From contig JAITKF010000095.1 of assembly GCA_031278545.1 (NCBI GenBank), forward strand, positions 1-35,572: a stretch of DNA of 35,572 bases, in the 5' to 3' direction. The DNA comes from Prevotellaceae bacterium (GTDB taxonomy: Bacteria > Bacteroidota > Bacteroidia > Bacteroidales > UBA932). The notes under the pieces were generated by a model. It was not told where the DNA came from and did no database searches. It saw only the letters and a program-made list of their open reading frames with translations. Shown here piece by piece: positions 19,434-27,860 of this stretch; the stretch's first letter is position 1; each line of letters opens with the position of its first letter. A program made the position numbers and the translations under genes.

Positions 19434-19676
19434 CTATTGTTGTGCAATTTGTTGTTCAATATACGCAATAGCATCACCGACGGTGCCGATTTTCTCGGCT
19501 GCATCATCGGGAATAGTAACTTCGAATTCTTTTTCAAATTCCATAATCAACTCCACGGTGTCCAGTGAATCCGCGCCAAGATCGTTAGTAAAATTTGCGG
19601 TAGGGGTTACTTCGTTTTCGTCAACGCCCAGTTTGTCCACAATAATTGCTTTTACTTTTTCTGCAATGTCTGCCAT
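19434..19676 (-). CDS. acpP: acyl carrier protein
   Basis: This 80-residue, very acidic helical protein carries growing acyl chains on a 4'-phosphopantetheine arm. The attachment site is Ser37 in the motif [16 protein letters not shown]. The flanking sequence ([39 protein letters not shown]) is textbook ACP. It is first in an acpP-fabF unit, divergent from purN. A TTTCTTTGC box lies 60 bp upstream, with one mismatch to the consensus. Confidence 0.98.
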   Translation of the reverse strand: MADIAEKVKAIIVDKLGVDENEVTPTANFTNDLGADSLDTVELIMEFEKEFEVTIPDDAAEKIGTVGDAIAYIEQQIAQQ

Positions 19677-19736
19677 AATAATACAATTTAGTTAATAATC
19701 TTAAATTTTTAAATGTTTTGTTTTTAATTTTCGGCT

Positions 19737-19745
19737 GCAAAGAAA
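19737..19745 (-). promoter_or_regulatory. probable -7 promoter box for acpP-fabF
   Basis: On the minus strand it reads TTTCTTTGC, one mismatch from TAnnTTTGC, 60 bp before the acpP ATG in the divergent acpP/purN gap. Confidence 0.4.
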
Positions 19746-19835
19746 ATACTTATTTCTGAGATACCAAAATATTTTGTTTTATTTTTGTCGGCACAAAAGT
19801 AGTGTTTTTTTTAATTTCGACAAAGTTTTACTTAT

Positions 19836-19843
19836 TATATTTG
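19836..19843 (+). promoter_or_regulatory. -7 promoter box for purN
   Basis: TATATTTG lies 21 bp before the purN ATG, implying a very short leader. Confidence 0.5.
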
Positions 19844-19864
19844 TATAAATAATTTTACAGCGCC

Positions 19865-20428
19865 ATGAATTTTATAAGCGTTTTTGCATCGGGGTCGGGC
19901 AGCAATGCCGAGAATCTGACAGTGTATTTTAAGAAACATCCGTCCATTCGGGTCGGGTTGATTCTTACGAACAATCCGAAGGCCGGCGTCATCGACCGGG
20001 CACGGCTGGCCGGCGTGCCAGTAAAAATCTTCAACCGGCACGATTTTTACGAAAGTGGAACGGTGTTGGCCGCTTTGCGCGAATACCGTACGGCGTATAT
20101 TGTGCTGGCCGGATTCCTTTGGCTCGCGCCTGATTACTTGCTCGAAAAATATCCCGTCCTGAATATTCATCCGGCGTTGCTGCCGGCCTACGGAGGCAAA
20201 GGTATGTATGGGATGCACGTCCATCGCGCCGTGATAGCTGGCAGGGAAACCCAATCGGGTATTACGATTCACGAGGTCGATAGCGAATACGACAATGGAC
20301 GCATTCTTTTTCAGGCCGCCTGCCCCGTTGCGCCCGACGATACGCCGGAGCGCCTGGCCGCGCGAATCCATGAACTGGAATACCGGTATTTCCCGCACGT
20401 GGTGGAGAAATGGATTACGGAGAATTGA
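19865..20428 (+). CDS. purN: phosphoribosylglycinamide formyltransferase
   Basis: PurN transfers a formyl group from 10-formyl-tetrahydrofolate to GAR, the third step of purine synthesis. The 187 residues are full length. The phosphate-binding N-terminus is SVFASGSGSNAENL. The catalytic triad is present: Asn100 and His102 in NIHPALLPAYGGKGMYGMHV, and Asp143 in HEVDSEYDNGRILFQ. The gene is divergent from acpP-fabF, a common Bacteroidota order, and is followed by trkA with its own promoter. Confidence 0.97.
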   Translation: MNFISVFASGSGSNAENLTVYFKKHPSIRVGLILTNNPKAGVIDRARLAGVPVKIFNRHDFYESGTVLAALREYRTAYIVLAGFLWLAPDYLLEKYPVLNIHPALLPAYGGKGMYGMHVHRAVIAGRETQSGITIHEVDSEYDNGRILFQAACPVAPDDTPERLAARIHELEYRYFPHVVEKWITEN

Positions 20429-20528
20429 CGGACAAGATACCCTCTGCGGTTCTCTGTGTAATTTTAGGGCAATGTTATACAGAGGCGGCACAGGGGGATG
20501 TCGATGTTGTTCATTGTGTATTATTCAC

Positions 20529-20536
20529 TACCTTTG
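20529..20536 (+). promoter_or_regulatory. promoter for trkA
   Basis: TACCTTTG is followed 22 bp later by the trkA ATG. A TTG at 20507-20509 lies 19 bp upstream of it, giving a complete Bacteroidota -33/-7 pair. The box lies inside the longer open frame starting at 20498, which supports the later start at 20558. Confidence 0.65.
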
Positions 20537-20557
20537 TTTTTATTTTATCCATATAGT

Positions 20558-21907
20558 ATGAAAATTATTATTGGCGGAGCGGGAGAAGTAGGGTGCCATC
20601 TGGCAGAGCTCCTGAGTAATGAACGGCATCAGATTACGGTCGTAGAGCACGATGAGACGCGGTTGCGGCATGTAGCCGGAATCGCCGATGTTATTACCGT
20701 CGAGGGGCTGACGACTTCTATCAGTACCCTGCAAAAGGCGCATGTCGATAAATGTGATTTGTATATTGCCGTGAGTCCTGCGCAGGAACAGGACATGAAT
20801 ATCGTGAGCGCCGCACTGGCGAAGCGTATGGGCGCTAAGAAGGCGATTGCACGAATTAACAACGATGAATATTTGCAGGAAGACAATCAATCGCTATTTT
20901 CCGATTTGGGGATAGATTATTTATTTTATCCCGAAAAAATTGCCGCGCGCGAAATTGCCGACCTTTTGCAGCAAGCCTATACCGACGAAATTATGGATTT
21001 CTCAGGCGGCAAACTGCAATTGGTCGTATATAAATTAGAGAGCGACTCGCCGGCGCTTAACCGCAAACTGTCCGACATCACCGGCTCGATACGAGAATTG
21101 AGCTATCGTGTCATGGCTGTATTGCGTCAGGGCAAAACCATCATCCCGCATGGAGACTGTGAATTTCGTCTGCACGATTTGCTCTACGTTATCACCGAGC
21201 GTAAGGGGCTCGACGAAGCCATCAGCTACTCCGGGCGCAAAGGCTTTTCTGTGCATAACGTAATGATATTAGGCGGTAGCCGCATGGCCGAAATGATTGC
21301 CGGGAAGCTCGAGCGTAAAGTGCCCAACCTGAAACTCATCGAGCCCGACCGCCAACGCTGCCATGAATTGGCCGAACTGCTGCCCCACACGCTGGTCATC
21401 AATGGCGATGTACACAACACCGATCTGCTCGAAGAAGAAGACCTGCGCCGGATGGACGCCTTCGTAGCCGTGTCGGGAAGTTCAGCGACCAATATTCTTT
21501 CCTGCGTTATTGCCAAACGACTGGGGATTAACAGAACCATCGCCGAAATCGAAAATATGGACTATATCAAGCTGGCCGAAAGCATGGGTATCAATACTGT
21601 CATCAATAAAAAACTGATTACCGCCGGCCGTATATTCCGCTTTACGATGAGTCATAATGTCCAATCTTTAAAATATCTGAACAGTCTGGATGCGGAACTG
21701 ATGGAATTTATCGTGAAACCCGGAAGCGCCGTAACCAAAGGCAAAGTTAGCGAGATAGGATTCCCGAAAGACGCTATTATCGGAGGTATCATCCGCGGCG
21801 ACGCTGGTACGATTGCCTTAGGGTCGAGCGAAATCAAAGCTTATGACAGGGTCGTAGTATTAGCCTTGCCCTCGGCGCTTAATAAAGTGAATAAATTTTT
21901 TGAATAA
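20558..21907 (+). CDS. trkA: Trk potassium uptake regulatory subunit TrkA
   Basis: TrkA is the cytoplasmic nucleotide-binding subunit that gates the TrkH/KtrB-type potassium channel. The 449 residues contain two tandem RCK units. The first starts with the Rossmann motif MKIIIGGAGEVGCHLAELL and the second with VMILGGSRMAEMIAGKLE near residue 235; each is followed by a TrkA_C lobe (for example LHDLLYVITERKGLDEAIS near 208). The open frame extends 20 codons upstream, but that hydrophobic stretch overlaps the promoter and is not part of TrkA. The membrane partner trkH, usually next door in this phylum, is not in the window; rnhB follows instead. Confidence 0.94.
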   Translation: MKIIIGGAGEVGCHLAELLSNERHQITVVEHDETRLRHVAGIADVITVEGLTTSISTLQKAHVDKCDLYIAVSPAQEQDMNIVSAALAKRMGAKKAIARINNDEYLQEDNQSLFSDLGIDYLFYPEKIAAREIADLLQQAYTDEIMDFSGGKLQLVVYKLESDSPALNRKLSDITGSIRELSYRVMAVLRQGKTIIPHGDCEFRLHDLLYVITERKGLDEAISYSGRKGFSVHNVMILGGSRMAEMIAGKLERKVPNLKLIEPDRQRCHELAELLPHTLVINGDVHNTDLLEEEDLRRMDAFVAVSGSSATNILSCVIAKRLGINRTIAEIENMDYIKLAESMGINTVINKKLITAGRIFRFTMSHNVQSLKYLNSLDAELMEFIVKPGSAVTKGKVSEIGFPKDAIIGGIIRGDAGTIALGSSEIKAYDRVVVLALPSALNKVNKFFE

Positions 21908-21964
21908 TATCTTCGTGCACATCCTTCCGCTTACTTTTGGGAATACGTCATCCCTTTTATATTC

Positions 21965-22552
21965 ATGAATACGCCATCCCTTCTGCCGTATGCGGTGCCG
22001 CAGCGTCTTGAGGCCGGCTGCGATGAGGCCGGACGCGGCTGCCTTGCCGGGCCGGTTTATGCTGCCGCCGTTATCTTGCCGTCCGATTTTTACCATCCGT
22101 GGCTCAACGACTCCAAACAGATGAGCGAGGAACGCCGCGAGCGAGTGCGCGAGGTCATCGAGCGCGAAGCTGTGGCGTGGAGCGTTGCCGGCTTAACTCA
22201 TCGGGAAATCGACCGCGTGAATATCCTGCGCGCTTCCATCATGGCTATGCATCGCGCATTGGCGGCGTTGTCGGTAGCGCCCGAATTTATTTTAGTCGAC
22301 GGCAACCGCTTTTATCCTTACGACGGTATCCCGTACCGGTGCGTCGTCAGAGGCGATGCCACGTATGCTTCCATTGCCGCGGCGTCGGTATTAGCCAAGA
22401 CGCACCGCGACGCCTGTATGAAGGAACTCTCACGCTCTTTTCCGCAATACGGATGGCAGGAGAATAAAGGCTATCCCACCCGCGCGCATCGCGAAGCCAT
22501 CCGCACGTATGGCATCTCACCCTTCCATCGAAAGAGTTTCCGACTGTTGTGA
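21965..22552 (+). CDS. rnhB: ribonuclease HII
   Basis: RNase HII nicks DNA at embedded ribonucleotides and degrades RNA in RNA-DNA hybrids. The 195 residues contain the family signature [20 protein letters not shown] with Asp20 and Glu21, then Asp112 in [10 protein letters not shown] and Asp131 in [20 protein letters not shown], completing the DEDD metal site. The GxG-linked tail [14 protein letters not shown] is typical. Its last 36 bp overlap the end of the convergent UvrA paralog gene. Confidence 0.96.
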   Translation: MNTPSLLPYAVPQRLEAGCDEAGRGCLAGPVYAAAVILPSDFYHPWLNDSKQMSEERRERVREVIEREAVAWSVAGLTHREIDRVNILRASIMAMHRALAALSVAPEFILVDGNRFYPYDGIPYRCVVRGDATYASIAAASVLAKTHRDACMKELSRSFPQYGWQENKGYPTRAHREAIRTYGISPFHRKSFRLL

Positions 22553-25432
22553 AACGTACCTGCACTCCGCATCCGGTAGTCCGCCTAACGCTTTTCTCAT
22601 TCCCTTTCCGGTAGCCGCTTCAGGGTGTGCGGCTAATTGTTCGGGGGCGCCGGCGAATACAACCTGTCCTCCGTTGTCCCCGCCGTCGGGACCGAGTTCG
22701 ATAATCCAGTCGGCGTTTTTGATGATTTCCATATTATGTTCGACTACAATTATGGAATGACCGCGTGAGAGGAGCGCCTGAAAAGCTTCGAGCAGTTGTT
22801 TTATGTCGTGGAAATGCAGGCCAGTGGTAGGCTCGTCGAAAATAAAGAGCGTCGGCGCGCCGGCAGTTTCTTTAGCGAGGAACGAAGCCAGTTTCACCCG
22901 TTGACTTTCGCCGCCGCTCAGTGTGTTGCTCGACTGTCCCAGTTTGATGTATCCCAGTCCAACGCGTTGCAGCGGGCGCAGACGGTCGATGATGCGTTTG
23001 GCGATGGGTTCCGGTTGTGCGTTGAAAAATTCGATGGTTTGATTGACAGTCATGTCGAGCAGGTCGGCGATGTTATACCCTTTGTAGCGCACTTCTAAAA
23101 TGTCGGCCTGAAAACGTTTGCCGCCGCAGGCTTCGCATACCAGGGATACGTCGGCCATGAATTGCATTTCGACTTTCGTGACGCCTTCGCCCTGGCATTC
23201 TTCGCAACGTCCGCCTTCGAGGTTAAAGGAGAAGTGCGCCGGTTCATAGTCGTTCAGTCGGGCGTAGGGTTGTTCGGCGTACAGTTTACGGATTTCGTCG
23301 TAGGCTTTGATGTAGGTAATCGGGTTCGAGCGGGACGATTTTCCGATGGGGTTCTGGTCGACGAACTCTACCGACGAGAGGCGTTGGAGGTCGCCACGGA
23401 GGATGTCGTAGTGTCCGGGTTTTTTGTCTGTGTATTGTTCGAAATGCCGGGCTAATGCAGGGAAAAGGATGTTTTTTACGAGCGACGATTTGCCACTGCC
23501 GCTTACGCCGGTGACGGCGACAAGTCCGCCCAGCGGGAAACGGACGGTGAGGTTTTTCAGGTTGTTTTCTCGGGCGCCCACTATTTCGATGTAGTCGTTT
23601 AGTTGGCGTCGTTGTGCAGGTACGTTTATTTTTTCGATGCCGTAGAGGTAGGCGAGCGTTAACGACGACGGAGGCAAGGGGTGAGTGTCGTGGGGTTCGG
23701 CGGCGGGGGGCGGGGGGAGTGGGCCTTGGTATACTATTTGGCCGCCATGTCGTCCGGCGCGAGGGCCGACGTCGATGATTTCGTCGGCGGCACGGATGAT
23801 TTCTTCCTCGTGTTCTACGACGATGACTGTGTTGCTGAGGTCTCGCAGTTGTTTTAATACTTTTATCAGGCGTTGGGTGTCGCGCGAGTGCAGTCCTATC
23901 GAGGGTTCGTCGAGGATGTATAGGGCTCCGGCAAGGTTACTGCCGAGGGATGTGGCGAGGTTGATTCGTTGACTTTCGCCTCCGCTTAGTGTGTTGGAGA
24001 GGCGGTTGAGGGAGAGGTATCCGAGACCTACGTCAAGTAGGTATTGGAGGCGGTTGCAGATTTCTGTCAGGAGGCGACCGGCTATTTGTTGTTCGTAGGA
24101 GGTGGGGTGGAGATGTTGGAAGAAGGCGTAGAGTTCGGTGATAGGCATGAGGACTAACTGGCAGATGTTTTTTTCGCCGATGTATACGTAGTGGGCTTCT
24201 TTTCGGAGTCGTGCGCCGTGACATTGGGGGCATGTTGTTTTGCCGCGATAGCGGCTGAGCAGGATGCGGTAGACTATTTTATATTGTTGAGATTCTATAA
24301 GGCGGAAGAAAGGACGGATACCGGTGAAATGACGGTTCCCGTTCCAGAGGAGGGTTCGTTGTTCGTCGGAGAGGTCGCAGTAGGGGCGGTGTATTGGGAA
24401 GTTGAAGCGGTGTGCGGTGGCGATAAGTTTTTCGTAGTACATTTTCATTGCGTCGCTACGCCAGCAGGCGATGGCGTTGTTGAATATGGAGAGGGAGCGG
24501 TCGGGGACAACAAGGTCTTCGTCAATGTCGATTGTTTTTCCGTATCCTTCGCATTGTGGGCAAGCGCCGAATGGGGTATTGAAGCTGAAGAGGTGTTCGG
24601 AGGGTTCTTCGAATATTATTCCATCGGCTTCGTAGCGGGTGGAGAAAGATATTTCTTCTTTTTCTTTATGGTGGTTGGTGTGAGTGATGGTGCAGTGTCC
24701 GTTGCCTTGGATGAATGCTGTTTGTATGCTGTCGGCGGCGCGGCTGATGGCATCGGGGTGGGGGTCGGTGAAGAGGCGGTCGATGAGGAGTCGCAGGGGT
24801 TGGGGGTCGGTGGCCAGTGGATGGGTGTAGGCGTCGATTTTTGGGAGTATTTGTTCGATGCGGAAGAGTTGTCCGTGGTGTTCGATGCGTGTGAATCCTT
24901 CGTTTTGGAGGGAGATTAGTTTTTCGATTAATCCCATTCCGGCGGTGAGGGTGAGGGGTGCGAGGATGTGTATCGGCGTTCCTTTTGGGAGGGCTGTGAT
25001 GTGGTTGACGACGTCGGTGACGGTGTGGCGTTTTACTTCTTGTCCGCTTATGGGGGAGATGGTATGTCCGATGCGTGCGAAGAGGAGTTTGAGGTAGTCG
25101 TATATTTCGGTGGATGTGCCGATGGTGGAGCGGGGGTTTCGGGTGTTTGTTTTTTGTTCAATGGCGATGGCCGGGGGTATTCCTGTGATGAAGTCGACGT
25201 CCGGTTTGGTGGTTCGTCCGAGGAATTGTCGTGCATAGGAGGAGAGGCTTTCGACGTAGCGTCGTTGTCCTTCGGCGAAAATGGTGTCGAAGGCGAGGGT
25301 TGATTTTCCAGAGCCGGAGAGTCCAGTGATGACGATGAGTTTATTGCGGGGGATGGCGAGTTCTACATTTTTGAGGTTGTGCATTCGCGCTCCTTTGATG
25401 TAGATTGTTTCTGAGGGGTTGGTTTGTTGCAT
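22517..25432 (-). CDS. UvrA paralog (excinuclease ABC subunit A-like)
   Basis: This 971-residue protein has the full UvrA build: Walker [13 protein letters not shown] near residue 37, signature [24 protein letters not shown], a second Walker [12 protein letters not shown], a C-terminal CxxC/CxxC zinc module ([16 protein letters not shown]), signature [12 protein letters not shown] and [12 protein letters not shown]. It departs from classical UvrA at several points: [19 protein letters not shown] in place of the QSPIGRTPRSNPAT motif, and no first cysteine pair before ACPQCEGYG. It probably belongs to the second UvrA class of Bacteroidota, whose role (excision repair backup, or resistance) is not established. 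The frame extends to a TTG at 25480, but that lies in the promoter box, so ATG 25432 is taken as the start. Codon use is A/C-rich. Confidence 0.9.
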   Translation of the reverse strand: MQQTNPSETIYIKGARMHNLKNVELAIPRNKLIVITGLSGSGKSTLAFDTIFAEGQRRYVESLSSYARQFLGRTTKPDVDFITGIPPAIAIEQKTNTRNPRSTIGTSTEIYDYLKLLFARIGHTISPISGQEVKRHTVTDVVNHITALPKGTPIHILAPLTLTAGMGLIEKLISLQNEGFTRIEHHGQLFRIEQILPKIDAYTHPLATDPQPLRLLIDRLFTDPHPDAISRAADSIQTAFIQGNGHCTITHTNHHKEKEEISFSTRYEADGIIFEEPSEHLFSFNTPFGACPQCEGYGKTIDIDEDLVVPDRSLSIFNNAIACWRSDAMKMYYEKLIATAHRFNFPIHRPYCDLSDEQRTLLWNGNRHFTGIRPFFRLIESQQYKIVYRILLSRYRGKTTCPQCHGARLRKEAHYVYIGEKNICQLVLMPITELYAFFQHLHPTSYEQQIAGRLLTEICNRLQYLLDVGLGYLSLNRLSNTLSGGESQRINLATSLGSNLAGALYILDEPSIGLHSRDTQRLIKVLKQLRDLSNTVIVVEHEEEIIRAADEIIDVGPRAGRHGGQIVYQGPLPPPPAAEPHDTHPLPPSSLTLAYLYGIEKINVPAQRRQLNDYIEIVGARENNLKNLTVRFPLGGLVAVTGVSGSGKSSLVKNILFPALARHFEQYTDKKPGHYDILRGDLQRLSSVEFVDQNPIGKSSRSNPITYIKAYDEIRKLYAEQPYARLNDYEPAHFSFNLEGGRCEECQGEGVTKVEMQFMADVSLVCEACGGKRFQADILEVRYKGYNIADLLDMTVNQTIEFFNAQPEPIAKRIIDRLRPLQRVGLGYIKLGQSSNTLSGGESQRVKLASFLAKETAGAPTLFIFDEPTTGLHFHDIKQLLEAFQALLSRGHSIIVVEHNMEIIKNADWIIELGPDGGDNGGQVVFAGAPEQLAAHPEAATGKGMRKALGGLPDAECRYVSQQSETLSMEG

Positions 25433-25476
25433 ATATCGGCGTTTGTTTGCTTCGGGTGTTTTTTTGTGATTGAGGG

Positions 25477-25485
25477 GCAAAGGTA
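25477..25485 (-). promoter_or_regulatory. -7 promoter box for the UvrA paralog
   Basis: On the minus strand it reads TACCTTTGC, an exact match, 44 bp before the ATG at 25432. It excludes the upstream TTG as a start. Confidence 0.65.
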
Positions 25486-25539
25486 CGAAAAAAGGAGAGA
25501 TGTGCAGGTATGGGCGCGGGGCGGGTGGGATTATTTTCT

Positions 25540-25548
25540 TATTTTTGC
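25540..25548 (+). promoter_or_regulatory. -7 promoter box for the PNPOx-like gene
   Basis: TATTTTTGC matches the consensus and ends only 3 bp before the ATG at 25552, implying a leaderless or nearly leaderless transcript if it is used. Confidence 0.45.
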
Positions 25549-25551
25549 AGC

Positions 25552-25992
25552 ATGGTTTCGATAGATAGACGGGTGGTTGATTTTATTCTGGCGCATCATG
25601 TGCTGACGCTGGCGACTTGTGCGGGTGGGCGGCCTTATTGTGCGTCGTTGTTTTATGTATATTTGGTGGAAGAGAATGTGCTGGTATTTGCGTCGAAGGA
25701 GGGGTCTCGGCATGTATCGGAGGCGTTGGCGGCAGGGTCGGTGGCGGGGTCAATGGCGGTGGAAACGCGGATGGTGGGGCTAGTTCGGGGGTTGCAGTGG
25801 GAGGGGTGTTTTTTTCCACTGGAGGGTATTATGCGGCGCCGGGCATGGCGGGCGTATGTGCGGCGGTTTCCGTTTGCGGCGCTGGGGGGTGCGCGGTTGT
25901 GGGGCATTCGTCTAACGTTCTTTAAGTATACGGATAACCGGTTAGGTTTTGGAAAGAAAATAATTGTAACTTTGCAGTCAAATGAAAAATAA
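25552..25992 (+). CDS. pyridoxamine 5'-phosphate oxidase-like (YhbP-type) protein
   Basis: This 146-residue protein has the split-barrel flavin-binding fold. VLTLATCAGGRPYCASLFYVY near residue 16 is the PNPOx-type strand pair, followed by NVLVFASKEGSRHVSEAL and VAGSMAVETRMVGLVRGLQWEG. The tail RLTFFKYTDNRLGFGKKI matches the small YhbP-like group found in Bacteroidota. Cofactor and substrate are unknown, and there is no reason to think it makes pyridoxal phosphate. The start at 25552 is chosen because conserved sequence begins there; the open frame runs back to 25510. Base use is unusual: the coding strand is G- and T-rich, opposite to neighbouring genes. pepT follows after 8 bp. Confidence 0.82.
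   Translation: MVSIDRRVVDFILAHHVLTLATCAGGRPYCASLFYVYLVEENVLVFASKEGSRHVSEALAAGSVAGSMAVETRMVGLVRGLQWEGCFFPLEGIMRRRAWRAYVRRFPFAALGGARLWGIRLTFFKYTDNRLGFGKKIIVTLQSNEK
25967..25975 (+). promoter_or_regulatory. -7 promoter box for pepT inside the preceding gene
   Basis: TAACTTTGC is an exact match, 25 bp before the pepT ATG and within the last codons (Val-Thr-Leu-Gln) of the PNPOx-like gene. Confidence 0.55.
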
Positions 25993-26000
25993 AAAATGAT

Positions 26001-27233
26001 ATGAGGGTTTATCGAGAGGAAATTCTAGCGCGTTTTTTACGTTATGTGAGTTATAATACGCAGTCGGATCCGACGTCGGATACCGTGCCGACGACGCGGC
26101 GGCAGTTGACGTTTGCGAAGGCGTTGGTGAGCGAGTTGATGTCGCTAGGCGCGGCGGATGCACGCGTAGACAAGCACGGATATGTCACGGCGACGATTGA
26201 GTCCAACATCGCGCGGAAGACACCCGTCATCGGGCTGATTGCGCATTTGGATACTTCGCCGGATATGAGCGGGGTGCGTGTTTGTCCGCGCATCGTGGAA
26301 TGTTACGACGGGGGGGATATTGTCTTAAACAGGGCAAAGAAATGGGTGTTACGCCCGGCTGATTATCCCGAATTGCGGCGGTATACGGGTCAGATGATTA
26401 TTACGACGGACGGCACGACGTTGCTCGGGGCCGACGATAAGGCGGGCATTGCCGCGATTATGAGTGCAGCGGCCTATTTATTGTCGCACGACGATGTGCC
26501 TCATGGCAAGGTGCGCATCGCATTTACGCCGGACGAAGAAGTCGGGCGGGGGTCATGGATGTTCGATGTGGAGGAGTTTGCCGCCAATTACGCGTATACG
26601 TTCGACGGCGGCGCGTTGGGCGAGTTGGAGTATGAGAACTTTAATGCTGCCGCGGCTTGTGTGTCGGTCAACGGGAATAATATTCATCCGGGCTATGCGC
26701 AGGGACGACTGGTCAATGCGTTGAATATAATTTGCGAGTTTCATCAGAGGTTTCCGCCTGACGAGCGTCCCGAAACGACGTCTGGTCGCGAGGGGTTTTA
26801 TCACCTGACGTCCATGTCGGGGACGAGTGAACTGGCGACGTCGCATTACCTCATCCGCGACTTCGACCGGGAGGTCTTCGAGCAACGGAAAAAGTTTATG
26901 ATGCGCATGGCGCAGGCTATCAACCGGAAGTATGGCGTGTCGACGCTTGAATTGACCGTACGCGACCAGTATTATAATATGATTGAAAAAATCCGTCCTC
27001 ATTTTCGTATCGTCGAACAAGCCGCGGAGGCCATACGGCGCGCCGGCGTCGAGCCGGTTATCACCGCCGCGCGCGGCGGCACCGACGGCGCGCGGCTCTC
27101 TTTCATGGGGCTGCCCTGCCCCAATATATTCGCCGGCGGACATAATCCCCACGGAAGATACGAGTTTCTACCCGTCGAAAGCATGATAAAAGCGGCGGAG
27201 GTGGCGATAGAGATAGTCAGGCAGAAAGCCTGA
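26001..27233 (+). CDS. pepT: peptidase T (tripeptide aminopeptidase)
   Basis: PepT is a cytoplasmic dizinc aminopeptidase of the M20 family that removes the N-terminal residue of tripeptides. The 410 residues are full length. Metal and catalytic residues are in the expected order: His82 in LIAHLDTSPDMSG, Asp145 in LLGADDKAGIA, Glu179-Glu180 in FTPDEEVGRG, an Asp in TFDGGALGELE near 203, and a C-terminal His in FAGGHNPHGRYEF near 387. AARGGTDGARLSFMGLP is also typical. A promoter box lies in the 3' end of the preceding gene. Directly downstream lies a decayed DUF6261-like gene in the same orientation. Confidence 0.97.
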   Translation: MRVYREEILARFLRYVSYNTQSDPTSDTVPTTRRQLTFAKALVSELMSLGAADARVDKHGYVTATIESNIARKTPVIGLIAHLDTSPDMSGVRVCPRIVECYDGGDIVLNRAKKWVLRPADYPELRRYTGQMIITTDGTTLLGADDKAGIAAIMSAAAYLLSHDDVPHGKVRIAFTPDEEVGRGSWMFDVEEFAANYAYTFDGGALGELEYENFNAAAACVSVNGNNIHPGYAQGRLVNALNIICEFHQRFPPDERPETTSGREGFYHLTSMSGTSELATSHYLIRDFDREVFEQRKKFMMRMAQAINRKYGVSTLELTVRDQYYNMIEKIRPHFRIVEQAAEAIRRAGVEPVITAARGGTDGARLSFMGLPCPNIFAGGHNPHGRYEFLPVESMIKAAEVAIEIVRQKA

Positions 27234-27240
27234 CGTCAGA

Positions 27241-27752
27241 CTGACCGCGTGGGCGACCAAACTCGCCACCGCTGAAACCGCATTCCAGCAACTGTTCGCC
27301 CAACGGCAAGCCGAATCTACCAAAAACCCGACGGCTCGTTCCGTTCTATACGAAAAAACGTCGATGTCCGGTACCGCCAAATCGTTACTCTCCTCGCTGT
27401 CGCCACCATAACCGCCGTCGAAAATATCGCCGCATTCATCATCGGCTTTAACGTCGAAATCGAATACTACAACGACCACCCTCACCACCGCGCCAAAAAA
27501 GACTTCTCCGAAAACGACCATACCGTCGTCGAACCTGTCGAAACCCAAATTTTCACCGGCAAACCAATCACTATTATTCCCAAAATACACTACTGCACAG
27601 AAGGCAAACCGGACGAAAAACTCGAACCGGGTAAAGATTTTACCGTCATCTATAAACATAACATCCACGTCGGCATGGTGCAAATTATCATCAGCGGCAA
27701 AGGCGCATACAAAGGAAAAATGACCGTCACATTCCATATCGCCCAACCATAA
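27241..27752 (+). pseudogene. frameshifted remnant of a DUF6261-like protein with Ig-like C-terminal domain
   Basis: Two plus-strand frames give one continuous protein if a frameshift is placed in the AAAAACCC run at 27322-27329. The first frame (from 27241) reads LTAWATKLATAETAFQQLFA. The second, ending at the TAA of 27750-27752, reads SFRSIRKNVDVRYRQIVTLL and later FTGKPITIIPK, DFTVIYKHNIHVG and ISGKGAYKGKMTVTF. The helical part resembles the C-terminal half of DUF6261 proteins. The last part is a beta-rich domain of the YKxNxxxGxxxxxxxGKGxYKG type seen in bacterial surface proteins. The N-terminal half is missing: the remnant begins within 10 bp of the pepT stop. The DUF6261 name is from memory of the family pattern and is moderately sure; that it is a broken coding region is surer. 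The minus-strand open frame across it is a shadow. Confidence 0.65.
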
Positions 27753-27833
27753 CTTCCCGCGACACCTCAAAAATACCCCGCCATCCTATATACCCGCACC
27801 GATACGCCGGATACAAATAACCCCGTAATTTTG

Positions 27834-27842
27834 TATCTTTGC
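27834..27842 (+). promoter_or_regulatory. -7 promoter box for gldB
   Basis: TATCTTTGC is an exact match, 18 bp before the ATG at 27861. It shows that the ten codons of open frame before that ATG are not translated. Confidence 0.65.
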
Positions 27843-27860
27843 ACAATAATTAAAAGGAAC

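Noticed and set aside
24191-24919. 242-codon plus-strand open frame inside the UvrA paralog
   Set aside because: Opposite-strand shadow in a G-rich stretch with no family resemblance.
27168-27770. 200-codon minus-strand open frame after pepT
   Set aside because: The plus strand carries recognisable, frameshifted protein sequence over the same span; the minus frame is its shadow.
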